The notes under the pieces were generated by a model. The model was given only the letters and a program-made list of their open reading frames with translations, did no database searches and had not been told where the DNA came from. Below, piece after piece: positions 1 to 8,963 of a stretch of DNA of 29,080 nt (within the stretch, counting starts at the first letter, position 1; each line of letters starts with the position of its first letter). Made by a program: the position numbers and the translations under genes. Source of the stretch: Ascoidea tarda (nom. inval.). Taxonomy: Eukaryota > Ascomycota > Saccharomycetes > Ascoideales > Ascoideaceae. The DNA lies in NCBI GenBank assembly GCA_030560485.1, contig JAKTTS010000161.1, positions 1-29,080 of the forward strand, in the 5' to 3' direction.

Positions 1-1
1 C

Positions 2-982
2 TTACACACAAAACCAAAGTTAGAGTTGACACTCGATCAATTAGGAATAATGGAGGCTAACACAGCGCTAATGAATGAATTGAAAGTTATTAGTAAAGAA
101 TTGAGTGATTCAATTGCAAGGGAATTTAAAATGGAAGAGGAACTAAAGAAGTTTAAATTTCGCGGCGCTAATAATGAGTCTGGTTACAATGTTCCAAGAA
201 ACAATAGTGACTATAACATGAGTTTGGATGATTTAAAATTAAAGTATGAGTCTGAATTGAGAAAAAAAAGCGAAGAAATTGTCAACTTTTCAGAAGAGTT
301 GAATCAAGAACGAAAAAAAAGATACATTGCAGAGGAACACGTTATATTATGGCAAAATGGATCTGTTCCTCCAAGCATTGATGTATCATACGAGAAATCG
401 AAGTTTCAAAGCGAACTAATTGAAAAGGAGGAAAAAATCAGTCAATTGAATGAAGAAATCAAAGAAAAAGAGTTACAAAACTTAAAAATGGATAGAAAGT
501 GTAATGATTTGAGTAACGAGCTTGAAAATTTGAAAATGAGTTTGCTAACTAATTTGAAAAACGAAAATGTTTACTTGAAGAATAGCAACAATTTGTATCT
601 CAAAAAGTTGAACTTATCACAGGAGCAGATCCAATTGTTGAGATTTGAAAATGAACAACTAAAAATTAAAGCCAATATTAACGAATCCAGTCCCTTAGAG
701 GAACAAAGAAATGCACTACGAGAGGCATTGAGGAATTTAAAGGAAAAACACGAAAAGGAAATGAAGGCAAACAGTGAAAGGATTAAGAATTTGGAAAGCG
801 AACTCAACAAGTTAGCTAATCAGAATAGTTATTTTCAAAAGAGGTTAGTTTCATTGAGTAGCAATAGCAATAGCAATAACAGCCATATTAACGGTAATGG
901 AAATGACAAATATGGGTCCTCACCGCCATTGATTCACAACTATCCACTTTCAAGAGTGATCAGAACAACATCAGATAGCTGA
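2..982 (+). CDS. C-terminal part of a coiled-coil protein, cut by the left window edge
   Basis: The frame is open from base 2 to the stop at 980-982 with no stop upstream, so the 5' end probably lies outside the window. The first ATG in frame is at 50 and would give 310 residues, so a complete gene starting there cannot be excluded. The product is rich in Glu, Lys, Asn and Leu, with long heptad-like stretches (roughly codons 60-290) typical of a parallel coiled coil. It ends in a Ser/Asn-rich low-complexity segment and a short tail with SPPLIHNYPLSRVI. I recognise no catalytic domain, membrane segment or localisation signal. The composition suggests a structural, tether or adaptor protein, but I cannot name the family. 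No CTG codon was seen in this frame. Confidence 0.75.
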   Translation, partial: LHTKPKLELTLDQLGIMEANTALMNELKVISKELSDSIAREFKMEEELKKFKFRGANNESGYNVPRNNSDYNMSLDDLKLKYESELRKKSEEIVNFSEELNQERKKRYIAEEHVILWQNGSVPPSIDVSYEKSKFQSELIEKEEKISQLNEEIKEKELQNLKMDRKCNDLSNELENLKMSLLTNLKNENVYLKNSNNLYLKKLNLSQEQIQLLRFENEQLKIKANINESSPLEEQRNALREALRNLKEKHEKEMKANSERIKNLESELNKLANQNSYFQKRLVSLSSNSNSNNSHINGNGNDKYGSSPPLIHNYPLSRVIRTTSDS

Positions 983-1321
983 TTGGAATTTTGTGCAGTG
1001 GTTTATAGATTTTTTAGCTTCTATTCTGTTTGTATTTGCCAGTAGAACTTCGACCAGTAATTGTACATACCAGAGGCACGACGAGGAAGATGGCGTATCG
1101 GTTACCCTCCTGTATTTTGAGTGCAAAGAAAATTTAGTCTTGGGTGTTTTTCCGAGCCTCTTCTCCATCTTCCGCCGGAGAAGAAGCTTTTCGCTCAACC
1201 CTAAACGCGGAACCTCCATCCAAACTGCACACATGTCTTGCGACCAAGCAACTCCGTGATTGTTCACCAACATTGACTTCTTCTGTGCTTCCCACAGGTC
1301 AGTATTTGCAGCAGGGTAACC

Positions 1322-1329
1322 CACGTGGG
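1322..1329 (+). promoter_or_regulatory. CACGTGGG, candidate Pho4 site
   Basis: The sequence CACGTGGG lies about 320 bp upstream of the transporter ATG. CACGTGGG is the high-affinity core of the phosphate-starvation factor Pho4, which activates PHO84 in S. cerevisiae. A single site is seen, where S. cerevisiae PHO84 has several. CACGTG is also bound by Cbf1, so use by Pho4 is inferred from the gene downstream. Confidence 0.55.
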
Positions 1330-1475
1330 GATGCTTTCGGGTTTGCAGAGATTATATTTGCTGATGTTTCTTTTTTGGTCTTGCTCTCTGGAAAACAACG
1401 TAAAAAAACAAGAAATTCAAGAGCTGATGTTTAAGCTTTAAAAAGTTTGAAAACGCTTTTTTGCTTAGCAGAAAG

Positions 1476-1481
1476 TATAAA
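1476..1481 (+). promoter_or_regulatory. TATA-like box of PHO84
   Basis: TATAAA lies about 170 bp upstream of the ATG at 1648 and downstream of the CACGTGGG element. This is a plausible arrangement for an inducible yeast promoter, but transcription starts are unknown. Confidence 0.4.
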
Positions 1482-1647
1482 ATGTCTTGTATTTTCTTAG
1501 TTTTCATTTTTTCCTTTGAAACTCCTATCGAAACAGCTGATTAAGAATACCAAGACTTTTAGTGAACTATCGTTTGTACTGCCCAGTATTTCTGCACACG
1601 ATTTGTTTCCTTCCCTGTTCTGTATTATCGCAGTTGAATACTAAATT

Positions 1648-3360
1648 ATGTCTTTTCCAAACACTCAACTTCCTTCCAACAAAAAGGAAAAATCTGGAAA
1701 TGCTGCTTTTCACGACTTTTTAAATGACTTTGCTGATATTGAGGATCCTATTGAAAGGAGAAGATTGGCCTTGGAAAAAATCGACAATGCTAAGTTTGGT
1801 TGGTATCATGTTCGTGCTATTTGTGTGGGAGGTGTTGGTTTTTTGACTGATTCCTATGACATTTTTGCGATTAACATTGCTGTTTCTATGCTTGGTTACG
1901 TTTACTGGGGTTCCTCTGTTGGTGGCTCTGGTGTCCCATCAGACGCCGAAAGCACTCTTTTAAAAGTTTCAACCTCAGTTGGAACTGTCATTGGTCAATT
2001 AGGTTTTGGCACTTTAGCTGATTTGGTTGGTAGAAAAAAAATTTATGGTACTGAACTTATAATTATGATTGTCGGAACCGTATTTCAGTGTTTGCTTGGT
2101 CATTCTCCTGCTATTAACTTTGTGGGTATTTTTACTTTTGCGAGAATATTTATGGGTATTGGAATTGGTGCAGACTATCCACTTTCTTCTATTGTCACCT
2201 CCGAATTTGCTACCACAAAACATAGAGGTGCAATTATGGGTGCTGTTTTTGCTAATCAAGGTTGGGGTCAATTGCTAGCAGGATTAGTTGCTTTAATTTG
2301 TGTGGCTGGCTGGAAAGATCAGCTTATTCACTCCAATAATGTTGACGAATGTACTGGAGAGTGTATTAAAGCTATTGACCAAATGTGGAGAGTTTTAGTT
2401 GGTTTTGGTGCAGTTCCTGCTATTTCAGCTCTATATTTCAGATTAACCATGCCAGAATCTCCAAGATATGCTGTACAGGCTGATCAAAAACAAGAAATCA
2501 AAGAAAAAGCCGATAATAATGAGATTAAAATTATGGGGTCAAAATCAGACGATTATGCTTTGACTCAGAGAGAAAATAGTTCTGCCTCCTTTACTAATGA
2601 GCAAGAAGCACCTCCTAAAGCCAGTCCAAAAGAATTCTATCTTCACTTTAAACAATGGAAACATGGAAAAATCCTCCTTGGTACTGCTGGCTCATGGTTT
2701 TTGTTGGATGTTGCCTTCTATGGTCTTGGTCTCAATTCTGCTATAATTTTAGAAACTATTGGTTTTGCTTCTTCTCAAAATGTTTACAGAAAATTATACA
2801 ATATTGCTGCAGGAAACTTGATTTTGATTTGTGCTGGTTCCATTCCCGGTTATTGGTTTTCTGTTGTATTTCTAGATAGAATTGGAAGAAAACCAATTCA
2901 AGTGGGTGGATTTGTGATTTTAACAGCTATTTTCTGTATCATTGGCTTTGCCTACGATAGTTTGGGCTCTAAAGGTTTGTTGGCAATGTATGTTCTTGCT
3001 CAATTTTTCCAAAATTTTGGTCCAAATGCTACTACCTTTATTGTTCCAGGCGAATGCTTTCCAACAAGATTTAGATCAACCTCACATGGTATTAGTGCAG
3101 CATCAGGAAAGATTGGGGCTATTATTGCTCAAACATGTCTTGGTTCCTTGATCAATCATGGTTGTGCTGCCGATGACAAGAACTGTTTTCTCCCTCATGT
3201 CATGGAAATTTTTGCCCTATTCATGTTGTTGGGTATTTTCACCAGTTTATTGATTCCAGAAACCAAAAGAAAAACCCTAGAAGAGATTGCTGAAAAATAC
3301 CATGGAGAATTCAATCCGAATAATCCACAGAATAATGTTGCTATACAGCAAGAAGTATAA
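1648..3360 (+). CDS. PHO84: High-affinity inorganic phosphate:H+ symporter, PHO84 type
   Basis: The 570-residue product matches S. cerevisiae Pho84 along nearly its whole length. It is a plasma-membrane MFS transporter of the phosphate:H+ symporter subfamily, importing phosphate and, in S. cerevisiae, also sensing it. The N-terminal cytosolic segment carries the typical FHDFLNDFADIEDPIERRR stretch. Twelve membrane segments are split by a variable hydrophilic loop at about residues 275-330. Visible MFS motifs are FGTLADLVGRKKIYG (about 119-134), DRIGRKPIQ in the second half, PESPRY (269-274) and PETKRKTLEEI near the C-terminus. Asp176 in GADYPLSS corresponds to the phosphate/proton-binding Asp178, and the Lys of ASGKIGA corresponds to Lys492. 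The ATG at 1648 fits the family length. No CTG codons occur. The upstream CACGTGGG suggests phosphate-starvation control. Confidence 0.95.
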   Translation: MSFPNTQLPSNKKEKSGNAAFHDFLNDFADIEDPIERRRLALEKIDNAKFGWYHVRAICVGGVGFLTDSYDIFAINIAVSMLGYVYWGSSVGGSGVPSDAESTLLKVSTSVGTVIGQLGFGTLADLVGRKKIYGTELIIMIVGTVFQCLLGHSPAINFVGIFTFARIFMGIGIGADYPLSSIVTSEFATTKHRGAIMGAVFANQGWGQLLAGLVALICVAGWKDQLIHSNNVDECTGECIKAIDQMWRVLVGFGAVPAISALYFRLTMPESPRYAVQADQKQEIKEKADNNEIKIMGSKSDDYALTQRENSSASFTNEQEAPPKASPKEFYLHFKQWKHGKILLGTAGSWFLLDVAFYGLGLNSAIILETIGFASSQNVYRKLYNIAAGNLILICAGSIPGYWFSVVFLDRIGRKPIQVGGFVILTAIFCIIGFAYDSLGSKGLLAMYVLAQFFQNFGPNATTFIVPGECFPTRFRSTSHGISAASGKIGAIIAQTCLGSLINHGCAADDKNCFLPHVMEIFALFMLLGIFTSLLIPETKRKTLEEIAEKYHGEFNPNNPQNNVAIQQEV

Positions 3361-3733
3361 TTTCTTTTTCTGAATAACTTTTTTACGTGCCAATATTACC
3401 CAACTTCTATACTTTTTTTTTTGTACTGTTTGCATTGATTTCACTTTTATTTTATTTTATTTTGCTTTTATACTTTATTTTCCTTTTTTAATTTTTTTGT
3501 CAATTTAGGATCTATTGGTTGTTTTATTTCAAATCTTTCCAATGGTTTAAATGAGACTCAAGTAGCCCAGCCTTCCCGCCAGTCAACTTATCTCCTCGTG
3601 TGGAAGGACAACATCAGAGAGACTAATTAATTTCAAGCGCTTCTGGTCGTTACCCCAAATTTGTTCTAAAGCAATCCTATTTTGGTTTTTATTTCAGACG
3701 ATTGCCAATCGATTAAAAAAATAATAAAAATAA
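3361..3733. other. PHO84 3' flank, T-rich
   Basis: The T-rich stretches at about 3410-3500 probably contain the transcript's 3' end. I see no gene here. The segment runs into the decayed kinase copies without a visible boundary or terminal repeat. Confidence 0.5.
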
Positions 3734-4215
3734 TTGAAATTTTATCTAGAAAGTTATAAAAATCTCACACACATTCAGAACAAAGTTGCCTGTCCCAAGC
3801 TCTATAATTATTGCTCTGAGAATGGCCAAACCTTTATTGAAATGAAATTCATTCCAGGAAAGATTGTATGTGAGAAATGGCCCAGGCCAAGTAAACAGAA
3901 CAGCAAATCGTCAGCAAAAATATCAATAATGAAGTAAATAAGCTGAGAAGCTACACCGTATAATCAATTGGAGGAATTGGAGATAATGAAATTCATGATC
4001 CAATATTTGGTAATTCGAAGTTTGAAAAGGAGCAGCACTTGACTCAGCACATAGGATCTTTATTTACAATTAATCCAAAATTAATAAAATTAGGCCAGTA
4101 AAGCCTACCCACTGATGGCCAAATTTGTCTATCCCATGGTAGTTGAATTCATCCAACATAACAGTTCAAGATGGTTTGACTATTGATTTTATCGATTGGA
4201 GTGCATATTACGTAT
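3734..4215 (+). pseudogene. Decayed APH-family kinase gene, copy 1
   Basis: Short translated pieces in more than one frame read as parts of the fungal APH/choline-kinase-like family (Pfam APH, PF01636). The first piece (3734-3937) has VACPKLYNYCSENGQTFIEM followed by KFIPGK, the usual N-lobe 'P-K-x-Y ... M-x-x-I-x-G' pattern. Further on are a GGIGD-like segment, then LPTDGQICLSHG, and finally DGLTIDFIDWSAYY (4170-4211), which corresponds to the C-lobe metal-binding region (I-D-W). Stops and frame changes interrupt the reading (for example within the HG motif near 4135-4145), and no intact start is seen, so the copy is non-functional as a kinase. Family members in fungi are mostly uncharacterised small-molecule kinases. 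The outer limits are approximate. Confidence 0.7.
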
Positions 4216-4539
4216 GCAGTCAATGCATACTGAAACAGAAAATGGCATCCAGCAGCTTGGTTGGATTAGGTGAGATCCGGTTCTGCTTGTCAAACCGGAA
4301 ATAGAGTAAATCTGAAGTTAGGGTCTGTGAAGAGCGAGAGGGGTCTGGGGGAAGGTCAGCATGGTTTAGCACTCTCAACGCAATAGTTCTATGTATTTTT
4401 TATTAGTTTTATTCTAATAATCATTTATGTCATTTTTTATTGTTTTATTCGGGAATCTACTACATAAACATACAATCTCAAAACCAAATCATGGAAGATG
4501 TAAAGTGTAGACAATTGAATAATCAAATGCGCTACGCTC
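4216..4539. other. Spacer between the two kinase pseudogene copies
   Basis: No gene is seen. A short inverted repeat, CCGGTT...AACCGG with a 10-base loop, lies at about 4277-4300, followed by a G-rich stretch near 4320-4360 and AT-rich DNA. It may contain unrecognisable remains of copy 1's C-terminus and copy 2's start. Confidence 0.4.
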
Positions 4540-4965
4540 CAAGAAGCTCATAATTTAGAATGCATTCAAGGCAAAGTATCTTGTCCTAAAAGCTACCGAT
4601 ACTACAAAGCACTCCAAAGTATACACTGAAATGGAGTAGATTTTTGGAAAAAAAGTTTAACGAGCATATTGCATTGTTTGTTCAAGACAGAAAGAAGCTA
4701 AATCGATTGGTATACGAAGTTTTACCTGTAGACAGTAAAATATGTCTTTTTCATGGAGAATTGAGTTTTGAAAATATTATTGTTAGAGATTTAACGGTTG
4801 TTTTCATAAATTGGCGCTGCATAGTTTTCACCTGAATATTGGGATTGGATGAAAGCTTTTATTTCTAATTCTTTGAATGATGACATTTCTTCACGTCCTG
4901 TATATCAAGATCATGTAAATAGGGATGCCATAATGGTATTTAGTCATCCCACAGATATAACGTGG
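4540..4965 (+). pseudogene. Decayed APH-family kinase gene, copy 2
   Basis: This is a second relic of the same family, in the same orientation as copy 1. The early part reads IQGKVSCPKSYRYYK, matching IQNKVACPKLYNYC of copy 1. Around 4620-4650 a TEME-stop-IFG reading parallels the IEMKFIPG of copy 1. The longest open piece (4644-4835) holds KICLFHGELSFENIIVRD followed by VFINW, the catalytic loop and metal-binding motif of the family. In it the catalytic HGD is HGE and the metal-binding IDW is INW. After a frame change the next bases read SPEYWDWMKAFIS, the 'fpEYW' motif normally following it. Several stops and frame changes and two altered catalytic residues mark it as a pseudogene. Together with copy 1 it indicates an ancient tandem duplication followed by loss. 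Confidence 0.72.
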
Positions 4966-5154
4966 TAACAAATTTGAACTTGCCAAAACTACAATCATGG
5001 GTTCTTTCATCTGTTTACAGATGTCTTGTTATTGAATAGTTTTACTTTTATCGCTGCAAACACCCGTGGCAACAGGGTATATTTCCTGATCTGCAACACT
5101 GTAGAGCGTTTTCCCTCCAGGTGCGGGATATTCCCCAGAGCTCGAAGAAGAATA

Positions 5155-5161
5155 TGACTCA
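5155..5161 (+). promoter_or_regulatory. TGACTCA, candidate Gcn4 site of HOM2
   Basis: A perfect TGACTCA (TGAGTCA on the other strand) lies about 120 bp upstream of the HOM2 ATG at 5283. This is the optimal Gcn4 bZIP site, and HOM2 belongs to the threonine/methionine pathway under general amino-acid control in S. cerevisiae. The first of its bases overlap the ATG of a 23-codon upstream ORF (5154-5225). Whether that ORF is in the transcript is unknown. Confidence 0.6.
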
Positions 5162-5282
5162 ATCACAAGTTGAGGTTCTTGTTCAATTGCAGAAGAGAGA
5201 AAGAAAGAAAGAAGCAATTAAATAGAACAGTTTTTTCTGATTTCTATTTTTGTTTCGCTATCACGACTCTTCACAACTCATA

Positions 5283-6374
5283 ATGCCTCCCATTATAAAG
5301 AAAAAGGCTGGTGTTTTAGGTGCAACAGGAAGTGTTGGCCAACGTTTTATTCTTCTATTAGCTGAGCATCCAGACTTCGAACTATCAGTTTTAGGTGCCT
5401 CTCCTCGTTCAGCTGGTAAGAAATACAAAGATGCAGTCACTTGGAAGCAAGTTGATTTACTACCTGAATCCTCAACTGAAATAGTCGTTTGCGAGTGTAA
5501 GGCGGAATATTTTGCTGACTGTGATGTGGTTTTCAGTGGATTAGATGCTGATTTTGCTGGTGAAATTGAAAAAGAATTTGTGGACAATGGCCTTGTAATT
5601 GTTTCAAATGCCAAAAACTACAGAAGAGACCCAAATGTTCCCCTAGTCGTTCCAATTGTGAATGTTGACCATATCGATCTTATTGAAAACACAATCAAAA
5701 ATCAAACTGATAAAAAAGGTTTTCAAATTTGCATTTCTAATTGTTCAACAGCTGGCTTAGTCGCTCCTTTGAAACCTTTAATTGAAAAGTTCGGTCCAAT
5801 TGAATTTTTAACTGCTACTACATTACAAGCTATCTCTGGTGCTGGGTTTTCTCCAGGTGTGTCTGGTATTGATATATTAGACAATATTGTTCCCTATATA
5901 TCTGGTGAGGAAGAAAAAATGGAATGGGAAGTCAAAAAGATATTAGGCTCTTATGAAACCTCATCTAATGAGATCAAACTACTTTCGGATCAAGAGATTA
6001 AAGTTTCTGCTCAGTGCAACAGAGTTCCTGTATCTGATGGACATACTGAATGTATTAGTTTTAAGTTCAAGTCAAGACCTGCCCCTTCTGTTAAACAAGT
6101 TAAACAAGCAATGAGCGAATATGTCTGCGATGCTTACAAGCTTGGTTGTCCTTCTGCTCCTCCTCATTCAATAATTGTTTTAGACGAAGCTAATAGACCT
6201 CAGCCAAGATTAGATAGAAATAGAGGAAATGGTTATGCTGTTACTGTTGGAAGAGTTAGAGAAGATCCAATTTTCGATTTTAAAATGGTTGTCTTATCCC
6301 ATAATACTGTAATTGGAGCTGCTGGTGCTGGTATTTTGATTGCGGAATACTTGTTAGCTAAAAAGCTTATTTAA
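5283..6374 (+). CDS. HOM2: Aspartate-semialdehyde dehydrogenase
   Basis: The enzyme reduces beta-aspartyl phosphate to aspartate-4-semialdehyde with NADPH, the second step of the aspartate pathway to threonine and methionine. The 363-residue product is almost the same length as S. cerevisiae Hom2 (365). The Rossmann motif GATGSVG is at residues 13-19. The catalytic cysteine is Cys154 in ISNCSTAG. The substrate-binding and acid/base region RVPVSDGH (247-254) and the C-terminal GNGYAVTVGRVREDP are intact. The frame is open upstream to 5250, but only via non-ATG codons, so the ATG at 5283 (MPPIIKKKAG) is chosen. It is a single-domain cytosolic enzyme. It lies downstream of two dead kinase copies and converges with the RGD2-like gene, whose stop is about 200 bp away. 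No CTG codon was found. Confidence 0.95.
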   Translation: MPPIIKKKAGVLGATGSVGQRFILLLAEHPDFELSVLGASPRSAGKKYKDAVTWKQVDLLPESSTEIVVCECKAEYFADCDVVFSGLDADFAGEIEKEFVDNGLVIVSNAKNYRRDPNVPLVVPIVNVDHIDLIENTIKNQTDKKGFQICISNCSTAGLVAPLKPLIEKFGPIEFLTATTLQAISGAGFSPGVSGIDILDNIVPYISGEEEKMEWEVKKILGSYETSSNEIKLLSDQEIKVSAQCNRVPVSDGHTECISFKFKSRPAPSVKQVKQAMSEYVCDAYKLGCPSAPPHSIIVLDEANRPQPRLDRNRGNGYAVTVGRVREDPIFDFKMVVLSHNTVIGAAGAGILIAEYLLAKKLI

Positions 6375-6578
6375 AATTAGTTAAATTTATTTACCTGAAA
6401 TTCAAAATTTCAAAAAGCAGTATAATGAATGACTTTATTTATAGATATATAAATTGACAAAAATTAACAACAAACTTATTACTTCTATAATAAGTAAAAA
6501 AAAAATATCAGAATTTAACATAAAAATCTCTACCTAAAACACAATCTAAAAAACCACTATTCTGTTAAATAAGTCACT
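6375..6578. other. Convergent intergenic spacer HOM2/RGD2
   Basis: About 200 bp of AT-rich DNA between two convergent stops. It must contain both 3' ends. Nothing else is seen. Confidence 0.5.
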
Positions 6579-8963
6579 TTAATCAATGATAATAGGATTG
6601 TCTGGACCAGCTTGGATTTTTTCAACGACTTTGCTGTCAATTTCATTGATTCCATCGATATTTCCCTTATCAACTGAAAGCTTTAAGCTTCCAGATTCTC
6701 CAGATTCAAATGATTGTTTTGAATCTGTTCTTGAAACTTTGGAAATCTTGGAGTTATTTCTTGAAATTGATTTTTTAGTTTTGGATAAACCTTGATTAGA
6801 CTTCTTCAACTCTTTGAAAATAGGTTTTTTGAAGACTATTAAATCATTTAATAGTTTAAATGGATGCTTATCACTAAAAATAGAATTATTTTGGACTGGA
6901 GATCTAAGAATGCAGTTGGCATAATCATGACAAATTTCGGATTTTACATACTCAGATTTAGTAAGCTTACCATTAACTAATTCATTTAAAGATTCACTTT
7001 TAGAAATGGTGTTAATAAACTGTTCAAAATGAGACACAATTGCATTCAAAGTAATAATATTTGGTTTAGGCAATGAAGATAATGTATTTGTGATGGCATT
7101 AATTCTTTGATTATCGTCTGCTTCATAGTCAATGTAAATTCTTTTAAAAACATCATAAAGTTTGCTTGGAATAATTGAATCTGGCAACTCTAACAAATAC
7201 AATTTTAGCAAACCAGTGATAACCTGTGGGGTTTTGATATATTTCTTCAAGACGCTAATCGAATATTCCCTAGTAATTTTTTTTTGAGGATCATTAAATT
7301 CACTCCTCAATTGATGAACCAATTGTAGCTTAGAAGTTGTTAACCATGCGGCGATTCTATTATCATCAGTTTCCATGTCTAAATATATCGAGTTGATATA
7401 ATTCAAAATATTAGTAACTATCAATGGAGCATTTTTATCATCATCTCGGCATTTTGTTTGCAAATTGACACCAAAATTGGAGAGAATTTTTGAGCTGAAA
7501 TAATCTTCATATACTTTGACTTTGGGGATGAAAAATCCAGTTCTATAATTCTCAATTAGAAATGATAAATCTTTTCTTGGATCAATAGATTCTTGGAACA
7601 TTTTGGCTTCTTTAAGGCAATCTGTAAAAATTGAAGATTTTCTCGAAAAAATATCCAAAAAGTCATAAGAGATTTTTTGGATTGCCTTTAATCTATCTGA
7701 TTCACATCTTTGCATAAACTCAAGGTGATCCATTATTAGCTCTTCTAATTTTAATCTGGATTCATCAAGATATTGGATTGAGGTTGCATATTCATTATCC
7801 AACCTTTTCAAATCTTTGAGAATTTTATTGTAATTTTCTTTATTTGTTTCCGTTGCAACAAATTTATCTTTAACACCATCGAAATAAGAAGCAATGGCAG
7901 AGGGACCAATTGTAGTACTTTTTCTGTGAATTAAGGTTGCACTTGATGAAGATTTTTTTTCATTTTCAACTTCATTTGAATTTTGTTCTGAACTAAATGG
8001 TATATCTGCTAGTTTATAAGCTTCATTTTTCCATTGGTAGTATAATTTAGAACTATTGGCAAAATCGTTGGAAGCAAAAATAATGGATCCTAAAAACCCT
8101 TCTTCAATCAAGTCCTGACCAGCAAGTTCAGCTTTTTCAAGATTTTGAATCTGAAGAGTATTTTGAATTGCTTGTACAATGTTAGAACCTGTTGATACCT
8201 TATCATAAGTAACAAGAAACCTTTTAATGGACGTGACTTGAACTTGGTTTAATAACTGCTTTATAATTTCCTTCATTTGTGGTTCGTCATATTCTGCTCC
8301 ACCTAAATAATAGACAACCGGCTCTTTGATTGAAGGTTTTTCCTCAACAGAAACGTCATCTTTAAGAATATTTATTTCAGCAGAGTCGTTTAAGTTGACG
8401 TTTTCCAAATCATCATTTATTGAGGATAACTCACTGATCAAAGTACCTTCATCAAGACTTTTTTTATCCAATTTTTGTTTAAAATCCTCTGCAAACTTAT
8501 ACTTGACAAAATATTTGTTTTTCGAATGTAATGTATTTTTAAGAACTGTTTTATACTTTGTAATGTTTTCAAGAACAAAATTTTCTGAGAAATTAATTCT
8601 TTCTTTGTGTTCAATAGACCACTTTCTAAAAGGGCTTAAAACTAATAAGTCAATGTCCTGAGAAATTTTAATTCGTGATGAGCCTTCTCTGATCATAGAA
8701 TCATTGATGCCTTTAAAGGAGTTTTTAACGGAAGGGTTCAAGTCGATATTATCTGATGGATTCAAGACCAAGTTGTTATCAGAACAGATTTGATGAAGGG
8801 AGTTACCATATGTAAGTTCAAGATTTTTTCTATCTGTAAAAAGGGCTAAAATTTTCTCATTTTCTAAACAGCCTTTCCTCAATTGGCTGTAAAGTAGAAC
8901 CAAGCCAGACTCATAGTTGTCTTGGTTAGACCAAAAAGAGTTTTGAAAAGATAATTTTGACAT
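6579..8963 (-). CDS. RGD2: F-BAR/DEP/RhoGAP protein, Rgd2-like
   Basis: The 794-residue product resembles S. cerevisiae Rgd2, a GTPase-activating protein for Cdc42 and Rho5. The F-BAR domain is split around an inserted DEP domain. The first part covers about residues 1-200 with SFWSNQDNYESGLVLLYSQL and LVLSPFRKWSIEHKERI. The DEP domain is at about 225-320 and ends with YYQWKNEAYKLADIPF. The second F-BAR part is at about 375-470 with EELIMDHLEFMQRCESDRL. The RhoGAP domain follows at about 496-700, starting FGVNLQTKCR and including YLLELPDSIIP. The position normally holding the arginine finger (G-x-F/Y-R) reads AAWLTTS, so the finger seems absent. From memory, S. cerevisiae Rgd2 also lacks it. 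The C-terminus is a Ser/Lys-rich tail. The ATG at 8963 matches the Rgd2 N-terminus. Confidence 0.9.
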   Translation of the reverse strand: MSKLSFQNSFWSNQDNYESGLVLLYSQLRKGCLENEKILALFTDRKNLELTYGNSLHQICSDNNLVLNPSDNIDLNPSVKNSFKGINDSMIREGSSRIKISQDIDLLVLSPFRKWSIEHKERINFSENFVLENITKYKTVLKNTLHSKNKYFVKYKFAEDFKQKLDKKSLDEGTLISELSSINDDLENVNLNDSAEINILKDDVSVEEKPSIKEPVVYYLGGAEYDEPQMKEIIKQLLNQVQVTSIKRFLVTYDKVSTGSNIVQAIQNTLQIQNLEKAELAGQDLIEEGFLGSIIFASNDFANSSKLYYQWKNEAYKLADIPFSSEQNSNEVENEKKSSSSATLIHRKSTTIGPSAIASYFDGVKDKFVATETNKENYNKILKDLKRLDNEYATSIQYLDESRLKLEELIMDHLEFMQRCESDRLKAIQKISYDFLDIFSRKSSIFTDCLKEAKMFQESIDPRKDLSFLIENYRTGFFIPKVKVYEDYFSSKILSNFGVNLQTKCRDDDKNAPLIVTNILNYINSIYLDMETDDNRIAAWLTTSKLQLVHQLRSEFNDPQKKITREYSISVLKKYIKTPQVITGLLKLYLLELPDSIIPSKLYDVFKRIYIDYEADDNQRINAITNTLSSLPKPNIITLNAIVSHFEQFINTISKSESLNELVNGKLTKSEYVKSEICHDYANCILRSPVQNNSIFSDKHPFKLLNDLIVFKKPIFKELKKSNQGLSKTKKSISRNNSKISKVSRTDSKQSFESGESGSLKLSVDKGNIDGINEIDSKVVEKIQAGPDNPIIID

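Larger units (their letters stand above)
983..1647. promoter_or_regulatory. PHO84 upstream region
   Basis: This 665-bp segment separates the coiled-coil gene from the phosphate transporter and must hold the transporter promoter. Its first half (about 1040-1330) is visibly richer in G and C than the flanking genes, and the second half is T-rich. It contains one CACGTGGG element and a TATA-like box, listed separately. Several ORFs of up to about 117 codons cross it on both strands, but they overlap each other, show no recognisable domain, and I treat them as chance. Confidence 0.6.

Noticed and set aside
971-1434. ORFs of 88-117 codons upstream of PHO84 on both strands
   Set aside because: They overlap one another, have no recognisable motif, and occupy the region that must contain the PHO84 promoter.
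4037-4043. TGACTCA within kinase pseudogene copy 1
   Set aside because: It lies far from any start, inside former coding sequence, and is likely chance.
4277-4300. CCGGTT...AACCGG inverted repeat as a transposon end or terminator
   Set aside because: Six-bp arms only, with no target duplication or partner repeat seen nearby.
3680-4970. Mobile element as the source of the PHO84-HOM2 gap
   Set aside because: No terminal repeats, integrase, transposase or reverse-transcriptase motifs were seen; the recognisable pieces are all APH-like.
8326-8661. 111-codon plus-strand ORF inside the RGD2-like gene
   Set aside because: It is antisense shadow of a conserved coding region.
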